From: Limibacterium fermenti
GTDB lineage: Bacteria; Bacteroidota; Bacteroidia; Bacteroidales; Dysgonomonadaceae
NCBI RefSeq assembly: GCF_041902845.1
Contig: NZ_CP159486.1
Span: 2,480,001 to 2,544,000 of the forward strand
DNA: 64,000 nt
Reading direction: 5' to 3'
Numbering within the stretch: the stretch's first letter is position 1; every line of letters starts with the position of its first letter. Below are positions 28,208-36,310 of this stretch, in pieces. The position numbers and the translations under genes are program-made. Under the pieces are notes generated by a model that had not been told where the DNA came from, did not search any database, and saw only the letters and a list, made by a program, of their open reading frames with translations.

Positions 28208-28340
28208 CAGTCTCCGGTCTTCAGTCTCCGGTCTTCGCTCTTCGGCATCCAGTCTCCGGTCTCTAAATTCATAATTCATCACTCATCCCTCATACTTCAT
28301 CCCTCATACTTCATCCCTCATACTTCATCCCTCATACTTC
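28208..28340. repeat. 14-bp/7-bp arrays at the 3' end of the RluA-family gene
   Basis: Two arrays lie side by side: four 14-bp units related to CAGTCTCCGGTCTT (28208-28263) and four units of CATCCCTCATACTT (28284-28340). The second runs into the pseudouridine synthase gene, whose stop codon and last codons are made from the repeat. Confidence 0.88.
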
Positions 28341-29018
28341 CTCCTCCGCCTCTTTTTCAAACGCTTTCCATAAGGTATCATCGGGGACGGGTGCCGTAAC
28401 CGCAATATTTTCTTGGGACACGGGATGCACAAAAGCGATACGGCGGGCGTGCAACGAGATGCTTCCATCGCGATTGGAGCGCGGAGAACCGTACTTCAGG
28501 TCGCCTTTCACCGGGCAACCGATGGCCGACAACTGCACACGGATCTGATGATGGCGGCCTGTTTCGAGTTGCACTTCCAACAAAAAATAGTTATCCGACC
28601 GGGCTATGACTTTATAATGCAACACGGCTTTCTTGGCGTGCGGTTTCTCGGTATCGTAAAAAACCGACTTATTGTTTTTTTCGTTCTTGACCAGGTAATG
28701 CGTCAGGGTATCTTCGTCTTTGGGCGGTTGATTTTTCACAATCGCCCAATAGGTTTTCCCGACTTCGCCGTTGCGGAACATATCGTTCAGGCGGGATAAT
28801 GCCTTACTTGTTTTGGCAAACACCACTACCCCGCTTGTCGGGCGGTCGAGGCGATGCGTGACTCCGCAAAAAACATTCCCCGGCTTGTTATATTTTTCCT
28901 TCAGATAGGATTTAACGATATCGGACAGGGGCGTGTCGCCCGTCTTGTCGCCTTGCACGATTTCGGAAGGCGCCTTGTTCACAATGATGATATGATTATC
29001 TTCGTATAATATGGTCAT
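28332..29018 (-). CDS. RluA-family 23S rRNA/tRNA pseudouridine synthase
   Basis: A 228-aa enzyme that isomerises uridine to pseudouridine in RNA. The catalytic motif is VTHRLDRPTSGVVVFAKT with its Asp in HRLDRPTSG, plus the family's LETGRHHQIRVQLS. It has no S4 domain, like short RluA paralogues. The very C-terminus (EAEEEV) runs into a tandem array. Confidence 0.92.
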   Translation of the reverse strand: MTILYEDNHIIIVNKAPSEIVQGDKTGDTPLSDIVKSYLKEKYNKPGNVFCGVTHRLDRPTSGVVVFAKTSKALSRLNDMFRNGEVGKTYWAIVKNQPPKDEDTLTHYLVKNEKNNKSVFYDTEKPHAKKAVLHYKVIARSDNYFLLEVQLETGRHHQIRVQLSAIGCPVKGDLKYGSPRSNRDGSISLHARRIAFVHPVSQENIAVTAPVPDDTLWKAFEKEAEEEV

Positions 29019-29162
29019 AAATGGAAAATAGAGGATAGAGGTTGGAGGTTGGAGAATAGTTGTGAAAGCTGGATAAAAGATAAAGAAAGAGGGATGAAGG
29101 GGAAAGCCTGTTTTTTATCAGAATCACACCTTCATCATCTCGTTCATGCTTCATCATTCATC

Positions 29163-29190
29163 CTTCATACTTCATACTTCATACCTCATC
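29163..29190. repeat. 7-bp array at the 3' end of fabG
   Basis: Four 7-bp units (CTTCATA three times, then CCTCATC) abut the fabG stop codon. Further heptamer-like runs (ATAGAGG twice, TTGGAGG, TTGGAGA) occupy 29028-29055 in the same gap. Confidence 0.8.
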
Positions 29191-29935
29191 AAGTATTCAT
29201 TCCGCCGCAAACATTGATGACCTGCCCGCTTACATAGCCCGACAAATCGGAAGCGAGAAATAAGGCAACGTTTGCTACATCTTCGGGAGTTCCCCCGCGA
29301 CGCAAAGGTATCTGCTCGGCCCATTGCTTGCGAACATCTTCGGATAGCGCGCCGGTCATTTCGGTGATAATGAATCCGGGGGCAATGGCATTCACGCGGA
29401 TATTGCGCGAACCGATTTCTTTAGCCATCGACTTGGCCAACCCGATCATTCCGGCTTTCGAAGCCGAATAATTGGATTGTCCGGCATTTCCCGATACTCC
29501 TACCACGGAACTCATATTGATAATGCTTCCCGCCTTCTGACGCATCATGACCGGTGTGACGGCATGGATAAAGTTAAACGCCGACTTCAGGTTGACATTG
29601 ATCACCATGTCCCATTGTTGTTCGGACATCCGCATCATCAAGCCGTCACGGGTAATCCCCGCATTGTTGACCAACACATCGATACGCCCGAAATCTTCTA
29701 CGATACGGCTTACCACTCCCGCCGTATCTTCAAAGTCGGCGGCATTGGAAGCATATCCTTTGACTTTCACCCCCAATGCGGCTATTTCCTTTTCCGTCGC
29801 CACGGCTATATCATCGATCTTCAAATCGGTGAAAGCAATGTTTGCACCTTCCGAAGCAAACTTCAACGCAATCGCTTTGCCGATGCCGCGTGCGGCGCCG
29901 GTGATTACGGCTGTTTTACCTTCTAATAATTTCAT
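29189..29935 (-). CDS. fabG: 3-oxoacyl-[acyl-carrier-protein] reductase
   Basis: A 248-aa short-chain dehydrogenase that reduces 3-oxoacyl-ACP in fatty-acid synthesis. The NADP motif is TGAARGIGKAIAL, the NNAG motif is VLVNNAGITRDGLMMRM, and the catalytic Ser-Tyr-Lys is in SSVVGVSGNAGQSNYSASKAG. The TetR gene lies 29 bp upstream in the same orientation. Confidence 0.92.
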   Translation of the reverse strand: MKLLEGKTAVITGAARGIGKAIALKFASEGANIAFTDLKIDDIAVATEKEIAALGVKVKGYASNAADFEDTAGVVSRIVEDFGRIDVLVNNAGITRDGLMMRMSEQQWDMVINVNLKSAFNFIHAVTPVMMRQKAGSIINMSSVVGVSGNAGQSNYSASKAGMIGLAKSMAKEIGSRNIRVNAIAPGFIITEMTGALSEDVRKQWAEQIPLRRGGTPEDVANVALFLASDLSGYVSGQVINVCGGMNT

Positions 29936-29964
29936 TGTGTAAGATAATTTAGAAAAATTGTTCT

Positions 29965-30561
29965 TTATTGTTTTTTATATAATCCTCTGAAAATAAGCGT
30001 CGAGATAACGTCCCGGTCTTCTTTCCGTTGATAATCGAGCGTCATCACGCCGCGTATGGCCGGCACTTCGAGGCCTTTGAGGGCATAGTGAAGGATACCG
30101 GCGGTTTGTCGCACGTTTGCCATTTCAAGCAAACCGCTATCGCATCCATCCTGTAAAATGCTCTGCAAATAATGGATTTCTTTTTGATCGAATTCTTTGC
30201 GCACGTTTTCCACCTTCCAGATATCCCGGAAAAAATCGGCCTTAAGGGTTCCGTTGCGCCGCACGACTTCTTTTATCGCGCCAAGGCGGGTAAAAGCGAA
30301 AAGCATCAACTTTTCATCGGCAGGCAATTGGCGTTCGATGACAGACTCGAGCCTGAGATAAAGCGTTTGCAACTCCGACTCGATTACCGCCTTGTAGATA
30401 TCCGTTTTACTGCGGAAGTAGGTATACAACGTCCGTCGGCCGCGCTCCGAAGCTTCGGCAATATCATTCATAGTGGTATTCTCTAAGCCGTTTCGGGCAA
30501 AGAGTTGACGAGCAACTTCTATCAGTTTGCGTTTTGTTTTGGATACGGGAACGACCATCAT
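29965..30561 (-). CDS. TetR/AcrR-family transcriptional regulator
   Basis: A roughly 198-aa repressor with an N-terminal HTH (KTKRKLIEVARQLFARNGLENTTMNDIA then RRTLYTYFRSKTDIYKAVIE). The start is placed at 30561 or 30558 (two ATG codons), since a TAATTTTG promoter box overlaps the longer start at 30591. Being directly upstream of fabG, it probably forms an operon with it and may sense an acyl compound (inference). Confidence 0.87.
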   Translation of the reverse strand: MMVVPVSKTKRKLIEVARQLFARNGLENTTMNDIAEASERGRRTLYTYFRSKTDIYKAVIESELQTLYLRLESVIERQLPADEKLMLFAFTRLGAIKEVVRRNGTLKADFFRDIWKVENVRKEFDQKEIHYLQSILQDGCDSGLLEMANVRQTAGILHYALKGLEVPAIRGVMTLDYQRKEDRDVISTLIFRGLYKKQ

Positions 30562-30588
30562 ATTATGCACATGTATTGAATGATTGTG

Positions 30589-30596
30589 CAAAATTA
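30589..30596 (-). promoter_or_regulatory. -7 promoter box of the tetR-fabG unit
   Basis: Leftward TAATTTTG, 28 bp before the ATG at 30561. It overlaps the upstream alternative start, which would then not be transcribed. Confidence 0.5.
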
Positions 30597-30798
30597 AAAT
30601 AAAAGATTCAATTCGGAAAAGAATTCGGCGATAAATATGTGGTGCAAGATGTGGGGCACGTTAGATGAAGTCTTGAAATCATCCCAATGGCGCGGGTCTC
30701 CAGCCAAGTCGTAAACACATTGTTATTACTACAAAAATATGTTTCTTTACACTATTGTCATAGCATATAATTTAACAATAACTTAAAAAGACGGATGC

Positions 30799-32769
30799 TT
30801 ACTTAAAAATTTGTTTGTCTCCTTCCATCAGGAAAACTCTCTCTTCGTTTCCGGAAGAGTGGTTCTTCAGGTAATATAAACCGCCCGACGGCACATTCTC
30901 ATAATGCAGGGAATCAGAATCGGCAATTTTCACTTCCAGCGATTTCCAACCGTTTTTCCCATTTATAAATAATTCATATTTCTGTCCTTTTTTCACATAA
31001 TTGTCGTGGTTACGGGGAGTATAAGCGATTGCCGATATTTTTTGAGGAATACCGAAGTCCAATCCCGCCCATCCGTCATCCGGAGTATTATGATCGAATG
31101 AGGTCTCAGTCACCCCATCGAAGACATTCACATATTCGTGCGAGCCGTCAGCCTCCCAACATCCGGGTGTTCCGATTGTTTTTCCCGTCAAATAGCCGGT
31201 ATCCGAAGAAAACCGGACTTCGGCTATATTGCAGTAACTGTCCGCAGCTCCTTTATAACGGACATACCGGTATTCCTTGTTCGCAGAAACAGGAACCTGC
31301 GTAATCAAACGGTAAGGCATGTCTTTTATAACATAAAGCGTATCCGCATCGAGAAACGAAGGATTATCGCTCCCTTCAAAAACCCCGCCGACCATCCGGC
31401 TCCTGAACACGACATCATCTTCTATAGGATATTTGCTGAACAATGTTGCGCTGGTTACTTCCTTTCCGCCAGCATACCTGCATATCCGGTGATTTTGCTC
31501 ATCTATTTTAAAGGGATCGGTAAGGAACGAAAGCCGGCCGTCCTCATAAGTAGCCAGGCGTGCAATATCGCCTATATTCTGGTTATGGAAAACAATCCTT
31601 CCCTTTTTATCCGGTACCGTCCAATCCACGGGCTTCCACCCCATCCAGGCCGGGCCGCACAGGTAAATAATCCTATTTTGGGGAACCGGAGAATAAAGCA
31701 TATCCGCAGGAATGGACACCGTTTGCAGGAAATTGTTCGAGTACAAGATTGTCACATCCTTAAACCGATAATTTGGAGTTGCAAATAATGCAGGGATATC
31801 CTCCTGAATTTTTTCCATGGCTCTCATAGCGCCGATGTTGTTGGAGAAGGTTTTCCGGTATGCCTTGTGTTTTCTTAATTTCCGGACATAGGATTTATCC
31901 GATATATACTCTATTTCCGCAAAAAAATCCATTACATAGTCATTCCCGTTTTTATCTTCGAATACCACCCATGAATGCCCTAAATTGTAATTGCCACATA
32001 TAATAACGAAATCGATGGAACAGGGGATGCCTGCCGCCCTGAAGGCGAAAAGGGCAAATTGAGAAATATCGTCGCAGGAACCGTTGAAGGACAGGGCATT
32101 GAAAGCATCGAGGCTCGGGTAACCTCCCGGCCTTACCATCGTAAAGCGAGGCTTTCCCTTTTCCCTTATAATTGCATCCCTCAAATATCTGGCGGCAACG
32201 ACAGGGTCATCCGTCTCAAGGGTTTCCAATAACGGAGCGACCCGTTTATAATATTCCCTTCTCCAGTTAGTCAACCTTTCATTGCCGATTCTGTAAGGAA
32301 GGATATATTCGCAAAAATCATCGAATGAAGTATGCCTGTTCCAGGGATATTTTGTCCAGGCCAGAAATGCCAAATCAATATTCTCGCATAAATAAGCGGA
32401 ATCTATTTCATGAATATCATATTTCAAGTCAAGAGTATTCCGATTAAAACGCCCTAACAGGGTATGAAGGGAATCCAAAATTTGTTCAGGTTGTTTTTTG
32501 CTTTTACCCAACGCATCGAAATAGACAGCATGGCGATTCAATTCTTCTCCTTCATAGTAATAATATCCCGGCATATTTTCTATCAGAAAACAGGCTGCCC
32601 GGTATTTAAGGCTGTCGGCCGGATATAGAGCATAATGTTTTAAAACTTTTTCTAATTCTACCCTGTTTTTCCCGGAAAAATCAAGTGCTTGCTCCAGCCT
32701 ACTATAAGTATTTCTGCTACATCCTAATATAAATACCAGAAAATATACATAAATAATTATTTTTTTCAT
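30799..32769 (-). CDS. Transglutaminase-domain lipoprotein with discoidin-like C-terminus
   Basis: A 656-aa lipoprotein (lipobox ILGC). A transglutaminase-like cysteine-peptidase domain lies at about residues 180-310, with the candidate Cys in FNGSCDDISQFALFAFRAAG, His in LGHSWVVFED and Asp in YVMDFFAE. The C-terminal portion (NVFDGVTETSFDHNTPDDGWAGLDFG) resembles an F5/8 type C (discoidin) carbohydrate-binding domain. Bacteroidales have many such surface proteins. Substrate unknown. Confidence 0.8.
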   Translation of the reverse strand: MKKIIIYVYFLVFILGCSRNTYSRLEQALDFSGKNRVELEKVLKHYALYPADSLKYRAACFLIENMPGYYYYEGEELNRHAVYFDALGKSKKQPEQILDSLHTLLGRFNRNTLDLKYDIHEIDSAYLCENIDLAFLAWTKYPWNRHTSFDDFCEYILPYRIGNERLTNWRREYYKRVAPLLETLETDDPVVAARYLRDAIIREKGKPRFTMVRPGGYPSLDAFNALSFNGSCDDISQFALFAFRAAGIPCSIDFVIICGNYNLGHSWVVFEDKNGNDYVMDFFAEIEYISDKSYVRKLRKHKAYRKTFSNNIGAMRAMEKIQEDIPALFATPNYRFKDVTILYSNNFLQTVSIPADMLYSPVPQNRIIYLCGPAWMGWKPVDWTVPDKKGRIVFHNQNIGDIARLATYEDGRLSFLTDPFKIDEQNHRICRYAGGKEVTSATLFSKYPIEDDVVFRSRMVGGVFEGSDNPSFLDADTLYVIKDMPYRLITQVPVSANKEYRYVRYKGAADSYCNIAEVRFSSDTGYLTGKTIGTPGCWEADGSHEYVNVFDGVTETSFDHNTPDDGWAGLDFGIPQKISAIAYTPRNHDNYVKKGQKYELFINGKNGWKSLEVKIADSDSLHYENVPSGGLYYLKNHSSGNEERVFLMEGDKQIFK

Positions 32770-32843
32770 ATTCTTCTTTTAAATGATGGATAAATAACCG
32801 TTTCCTTTTTTACTTCTGAGCCTACGACTGTTTGAATATATCT

Positions 32844-33137
32844 CTAACAGAGCAAGATTGTCGCTTTTGACGACTCCATCGGTTGCCAATTATATTCACA
32901 TATGATGAAAAAGACAAAGGGGAATCCCATTCTATCATAACCCTCTTTGGTTAATTCTGCTCTCAAAGTAATATCGAAAATGATTTCATTTTTTATCCGC
33001 TTATTATATAGTTCCACCTTTCCACACTTGATGTAATTGCCAAAGTAGGCAGTTTTATAATATACAATTACAAAACGACCTACTTTATAGCTCTGCTATT
33101 ATATTTTATACTCCAAAGAGAATATCATATAATTCAT
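32844..33137 (-). pseudogene. Decayed small gene with two in-frame stops
   Basis: A leftward frame from ATG 33137 to TAG 32844 reads a protein-like sequence, interrupted after 12 codons by TAA TAG side by side. The rest (about 83 codons, with GRFVIVYYKTAYFGNYIKCG and ITLRAELTKEGYDRMGF) looks like real coding sequence. No family recognised. It fills most of the gap between the transglutaminase lipoprotein and the next exported protein. Confidence 0.4.
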
Positions 33138-33227
33138 TTTTCCTCTTTCATTGTTTCTATAAATAGGAGTTGCCTTTTTTAATTCTGACAAAAAGTTTAT
33201 TTATTATAAGCAGAAAATATAACGGCT

Positions 33228-33764
33228 TTATTTATATTTAATCTCTTTTGCCGGAAATACTTGATAACTCCAATTAATATATCCATCTTGAACTATTTTG
33301 GAAGAAAAAGTTAATTTCATCTTGAACAACTCCTTTATTTCTTCCCGGTATCTGGCAAGCTTTTGCAAATCGATTTTCGGATCAATACCGTTAAAATCAA
33401 AACTTACCGAAACAATCCGACCATCGGTATGAACGATACATTGCATAATATTTACCCGTCCGGGCTTATTCAATTCAGTTATCTCCTTTTCCGTAAAAAT
33501 AGTAGTTTCTATTTTCTTTATAATTTCAGGATTTATTTCGTTGACGCCTATTAATTCCGGTGTGCTCATATTTATGTCTCTGGGACTTTCTGTAAATTTA
33601 TATGCGTTTGTATCCTTATAGCATGTCATGATTTCGCCGTAATAGTTCTTCCGATGTTGTTTAGTGAATCCATGTTTGCCGTGATCTTGTCCGGCATATA
33701 CCGGAATTATAAAGAGCAAGAAGAAACCATATAGCCATATTTCTTTTAACCGTTTCATAATCAA
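33228..33764 (-). CDS. Exported protein, DUF5043-like
   Basis: A 178-aa protein with a signal peptide (MKRLKEIWLYGFFLLFIIPVYAG). The C-terminal half (MQCIVHTDGRIVSVSFDFNG then KLARYREEIKELFKMKLTFS) resembles a TonB-C-like fold found in small exported Bacteroidales proteins (DUF5043-type, from memory). The start overlaps the end of the upstream gene by 4 bp. Function unknown. Confidence 0.65.
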   Translation of the reverse strand: MIMKRLKEIWLYGFFLLFIIPVYAGQDHGKHGFTKQHRKNYYGEIMTCYKDTNAYKFTESPRDINMSTPELIGVNEINPEIIKKIETTIFTEKEITELNKPGRVNIMQCIVHTDGRIVSVSFDFNGIDPKIDLQKLARYREEIKELFKMKLTFSSKIVQDGYINWSYQVFPAKEIKYK

Positions 33765-34048
33765 TTACAATTTGATGTATTTATTAATTCATATAATGCA
33801 TTAGGGTTCTGCAATTCATAGTTAAATGGAGAGGCATAAGTCGGATAGTATTTTGCAAATTCATTGATCCCGTAATTATATTCTTCATTAAGAAGGATGC
33901 TTGAAGCCCTTTCCCTGAGGCTATATATCCAATTATTATAAGCATTGCTAATATTCTCAGGAATATCTATTGTTTGAAAAAGACCACAACATCCAAATTG
34001 AAAAATATCTTTAAATACTTTTTGGGATAATAGGATTCTATCGCGCAT
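33761..34048 (-). CDS. Hypothetical protein next to the prophage edge
   Basis: A 95-aa protein rich in Tyr, Asn and Phe with no signal peptide (YNYGINEFAKYYPTYASPFN). It is coupled to the DUF5043-like gene. It starts only about 60 bp from the candidate left end of the prophage, so it could be the remaining 3' part of a host gene cut by the insertion. No family recognised. Confidence 0.5.
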   Translation of the reverse strand: MRDRILLSQKVFKDIFQFGCCGLFQTIDIPENISNAYNNWIYSLRERASSILLNEEYNYGINEFAKYYPTYASPFNYELQNPNALYELINTSNCN

Positions 34049-34105
34049 AATTTTGTGCCCTATTCTTGTTTACTAATCTGAATTCTAATTTTTTCTCAAT
34101 CATTA

Positions 34106-34187
34106 ATCGGCAATTCAAAATACGCATTTTTTCCGCATTAATCGCGATTCTCAAATGTTAAATCGGCAATTCAATGCACGCACTTTT
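34106..34187. repeat. Candidate left-end MuA-binding repeats
   Basis: Three direct copies of a motif: AATCGGCAATTCAA at 34106, a degenerate AATCGCGATTCTCAA at about 34140, and AATCGGCAATTCAA at 34161, each preceded by TTA or ATT. The outer two are followed by similar text (ATACGCATTT, TGCACGCACTT). In Mu the ends carry several MuA sites just outside the repressor gene, and this is the matching position. No partner copy was found on the right. Confidence 0.45.
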
Positions 34188-34267
34188 GTTATCATTAAAA
34201 ATCTGGATTTGCGTCAGATTTAATGTCTGTATATGCTAATAATTTTAGTGTTTCAGAATAGTATTTT

Positions 34268-34936
34268 TTACTCGAATGTAACCATATCTGAATCTTTTCC
34301 TTCATATATTGACCAATAGGTGTACTCATCTTCTCCTTTGTACCATCTGTATCTGGATTGACTAAACCGGAACATCATTAATGCTTCTTGGATAGTTTCC
34401 TGATATTCTTTTTTATTTTTATTTGCAGCAAAAATACCACCAGTCAAATTTAAATATTTAGATTTGTCACCGCTCGCGCTTACTTCGATATCATGCTCCC
34501 ACATTTTTTTATTGAGAATATCGGCATATTTATGCCTTAAAATTGGGAATTCTTTTATTTGTAACTGAATAACATCATTTTTTAATTGCGCCGCAAGACC
34601 TTTTATTTCCTCATCTATTGAGTTTTCTCCTTTACCTATAACTATTCCCCACATATTGAAAAGAATTAGTTCTGATTGTAATGATTCGACAGTTCCACTA
34701 TAGGACGAAAAATCAACACCTTCCTTTATGGACTTAATTTCACGCTCTAATTGAGCCTTTAAGTCGGAGTTGAGTTGTTCTTCTGACTTTTCAGAACTCT
34801 TTATATCATCTTTAACTAAATCCTGTTTTTTATTGTCATTGTTGGGTATTAATGTACTAATAATAATTATTATTGTAACAATTAAAAAAGTTATTAGACA
34901 TCCTTTTTTTGTTTTTGATTTAGGCTTATTGATCAT
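34268..34936 (-). CDS. Membrane-anchored protein, probable prophage accessory gene
   Basis: A 222-aa protein with one N-terminal transmembrane helix (GCLITFLIVTIIIIISTLIP), a charged helical linker and a globular C-terminus ending in RWYKGEDEYTYWSIYEGKDSD. It lies 25 bp after the repressor gene in the same direction and so is expected to be expressed in the lysogen. That suggests a lysogenic-conversion role (inference). No family recognised. Confidence 0.6.
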   Translation of the reverse strand: MINKPKSKTKKGCLITFLIVTIIIIISTLIPNNDNKKQDLVKDDIKSSEKSEEQLNSDLKAQLEREIKSIKEGVDFSSYSGTVESLQSELILFNMWGIVIGKGENSIDEEIKGLAAQLKNDVIQLQIKEFPILRHKYADILNKKMWEHDIEVSASGDKSKYLNLTGGIFAANKNKKEYQETIQEALMMFRFSQSRYRWYKGEDEYTYWSIYEGKDSDMVTFE

Positions 34937-34961
34937 ATACTTAAATTTAAAGAGTAATTAA

Positions 34962-35354
34962 TTATTTCTTTTTCTTCAATTCCTGTTCTGCCACATAAGT
35001 TGTAGGATAATTTGCAATTGGATATTTTTTTTGCTCTTGCAATTTATTGATTTCTTGATGTAATAATGTATTTTCTTTTGTTAATTCAATAATTTTATCC
35101 AAAAGCATTTTATCATTCTTCGCTGGATGTGATGATCTTTCGTCCAAATTGATCATTTCTCCTTTGCCGGTAATTAGCCAAACCAAATCAATCTGAGGAT
35201 AATTTTCCGCAATAGCAGTTATCCACTTACTTTGTATATCAGTATGATTATTTATAGCTCTTCTAATCATCCCGTCGCTCGCACCAATGGACTGTTCGAA
35301 AGCTCGAACACTTATATTGATATACTTAATAAATTGACTAATTCGATCTGTCAT
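34962..35354 (-). CDS. Phage repressor-type helix-turn-helix protein
   Basis: A 130-aa protein with an N-terminal HTH (RAFEQSIGASDGMIRRAINN) and WLITGKGEM, a tract common to Bacteroidetes phage repressors, then a coiled-coil tail (LLDKIIELTKENTLLHQEINKLQEQKK). It is divergent from the Ner-like gene, with two operator-like palindromes between them. This is the expected lysogeny repressor of a Mu-like phage. Confidence 0.75.
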   Translation of the reverse strand: MTDRISQFIKYINISVRAFEQSIGASDGMIRRAINNHTDIQSKWITAIAENYPQIDLVWLITGKGEMINLDERSSHPAKNDKMLLDKIIELTKENTLLHQEINKLQEQKKYPIANYPTTYVAEQELKKKK

Positions 35355-35364
35355 AAGAATTATT

Positions 35365-35410
35365 CGTGATATTTTTCACGATTTGTTTTGTTGTTGTGAA
35401 AATTATCACG
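35365..35410. promoter_or_regulatory. Paired operators between repressor and Ner-like genes
   Basis: Two similar palindromes, CGTGATATTTTTCACG (35365-35380) and GTGAAAATTATCAC (35396-35409), share half-site GTGA/TCAC with 6-8 bp spacing. The second lies between a TTGTTG and a TATTTGC element, so binding there would block the rightward early promoter. Confidence 0.65.
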
Positions 35411-35449
35411 ATATTTGCATCATATTTATGAACAAAAGTAAGTAAAAAT

Positions 35450-35623
35450 ATGGAATTAGCTGAGAAACTCAACAAAAAATACCGCTCCATCTACGTGCAA
35501 GTAGCTGAGAAATTTGGTGTAACTCCACGCTATGTATGGCAAATAGCCAAAGGGGAACGTAAGGCTACGCGCGGTAAAGGTGCGCAAGTAAAGGAGTATT
35601 TGATAAAACTGGCGGAGAGTTAG
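35450..35623 (+). CDS. Ner-like small DNA-binding protein
   Basis: A 57-aa helix-turn-helix protein (VQVAEKFGVTPRYVWQIAKG) with a basic C-terminal half. It is the first gene of the rightward early region and divergent from the repressor, the position held in Mu by Ner, which turns down early transcription. It was found by reading the sequence, as it is short. It ends 3 bp before the next start codon. Confidence 0.7.
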   Translation: MELAEKLNKKYRSIYVQVAEKFGVTPRYVWQIAKGERKATRGKGAQVKEYLIKLAES

Positions 35624-35626
35624 ATT

Positions 35627-35992
35627 ATGGAAGACTGTCGCTCAAAGCTAAGGGAAATATTATCGGCTATGCAAAGTAGCCCTCATGTAGTTGCGGTAAT
35701 TCCCACTAATTTAAATAAAAACGAAATGAAAACAAAAATCAACATCAAAGTATTGTCGTCACAGGAGAATAAAGATCGTCGCGAGAACCAAGTAAACCGA
35801 AGTACCCTTGGAGCATCTGTGCAGCGTGATGAAAATTGCTTAACTGTTTCAATTGACATTGAATGCGAATCTGAAGATACGTTGTCTGTATTCCAGTCGC
35901 AAATTCCATTTCTGACGTCTGTCTTGAAAAGAAATTCACTTCGCCGGCCATCATCGGAAGGCACCCTTTCAAATGCGAGATATCAGTATTAA
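35627..35992 (+). CDS. Hypothetical early prophage protein
   Basis: A 121-aa frame starting 3 bp after the Ner-like stop. The middle (DENCLTVSIDIECESEDTLSVFQSQ) looks genuinely coding, while the last 25 residues are less natural. IS copy 1 begins 98 bp downstream. An opposite-strand frame (35745-36065) overlaps it; the forward frame is preferred for its spacing. Function unknown. Confidence 0.45.
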   Translation: MEDCRSKLREILSAMQSSPHVVAVIPTNLNKNEMKTKINIKVLSSQENKDRRENQVNRSTLGASVQRDENCLTVSIDIECESEDTLSVFQSQIPFLTSVLKRNSLRRPSSEGTLSNARYQY

Positions 35993-36090
35993 TATCTTTT
36001 TGAAGCCTGTCGACCGCATTTTTGTCGTACAGGGCAGCTTCAAACTCAATAAACAAAACGTACATAGTTCAATATTTTACTCAATAACTG

Positions 36091-36310
36091 CAAAGTTAGG
36101 ATTTTCTCTGAAAATGAGAAATAATTAATAACTTGCGAAGCCCCATCAAGCAAGTAAACCACAAGTTATCTTGGATACGATTCCAATGCAAAGTACGGTT
36201 CCGGTTTGCTTGTAATGAAATACTTGGTTCCTATGAGACCTTATAGAAGATTATCAATCATTTAAGCATCCCGGCTTGATGAGGCTTTTATGTATTCACA
36301 AGTTAAAATT
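36091..36310 (+). ncRNA. Putative IS110 bridge RNA region, copy 1
   Basis: The long leader before the transposase is where IS110-group elements encode the bridge RNA that pairs with target and donor DNA. It contains nested pairing: ATAACTTG with CAAGTTAT, an alternative ACTTGC/GCAAGT, and a hairpin GCAAA-GTA-CGG-TT-CCG-G-TTTGC at 36188-36209. Exact RNA ends are unknown. Confidence 0.5.

Noticed and set aside
35745..36065. Leftward 106-aa frame opposite the hypothetical early gene after the Ner-like gene
   Set aside because: It overlaps a forward frame with better operon spacing, and its second half is not protein-like. It could be real in its first half, but this cannot be decided from one sequence.
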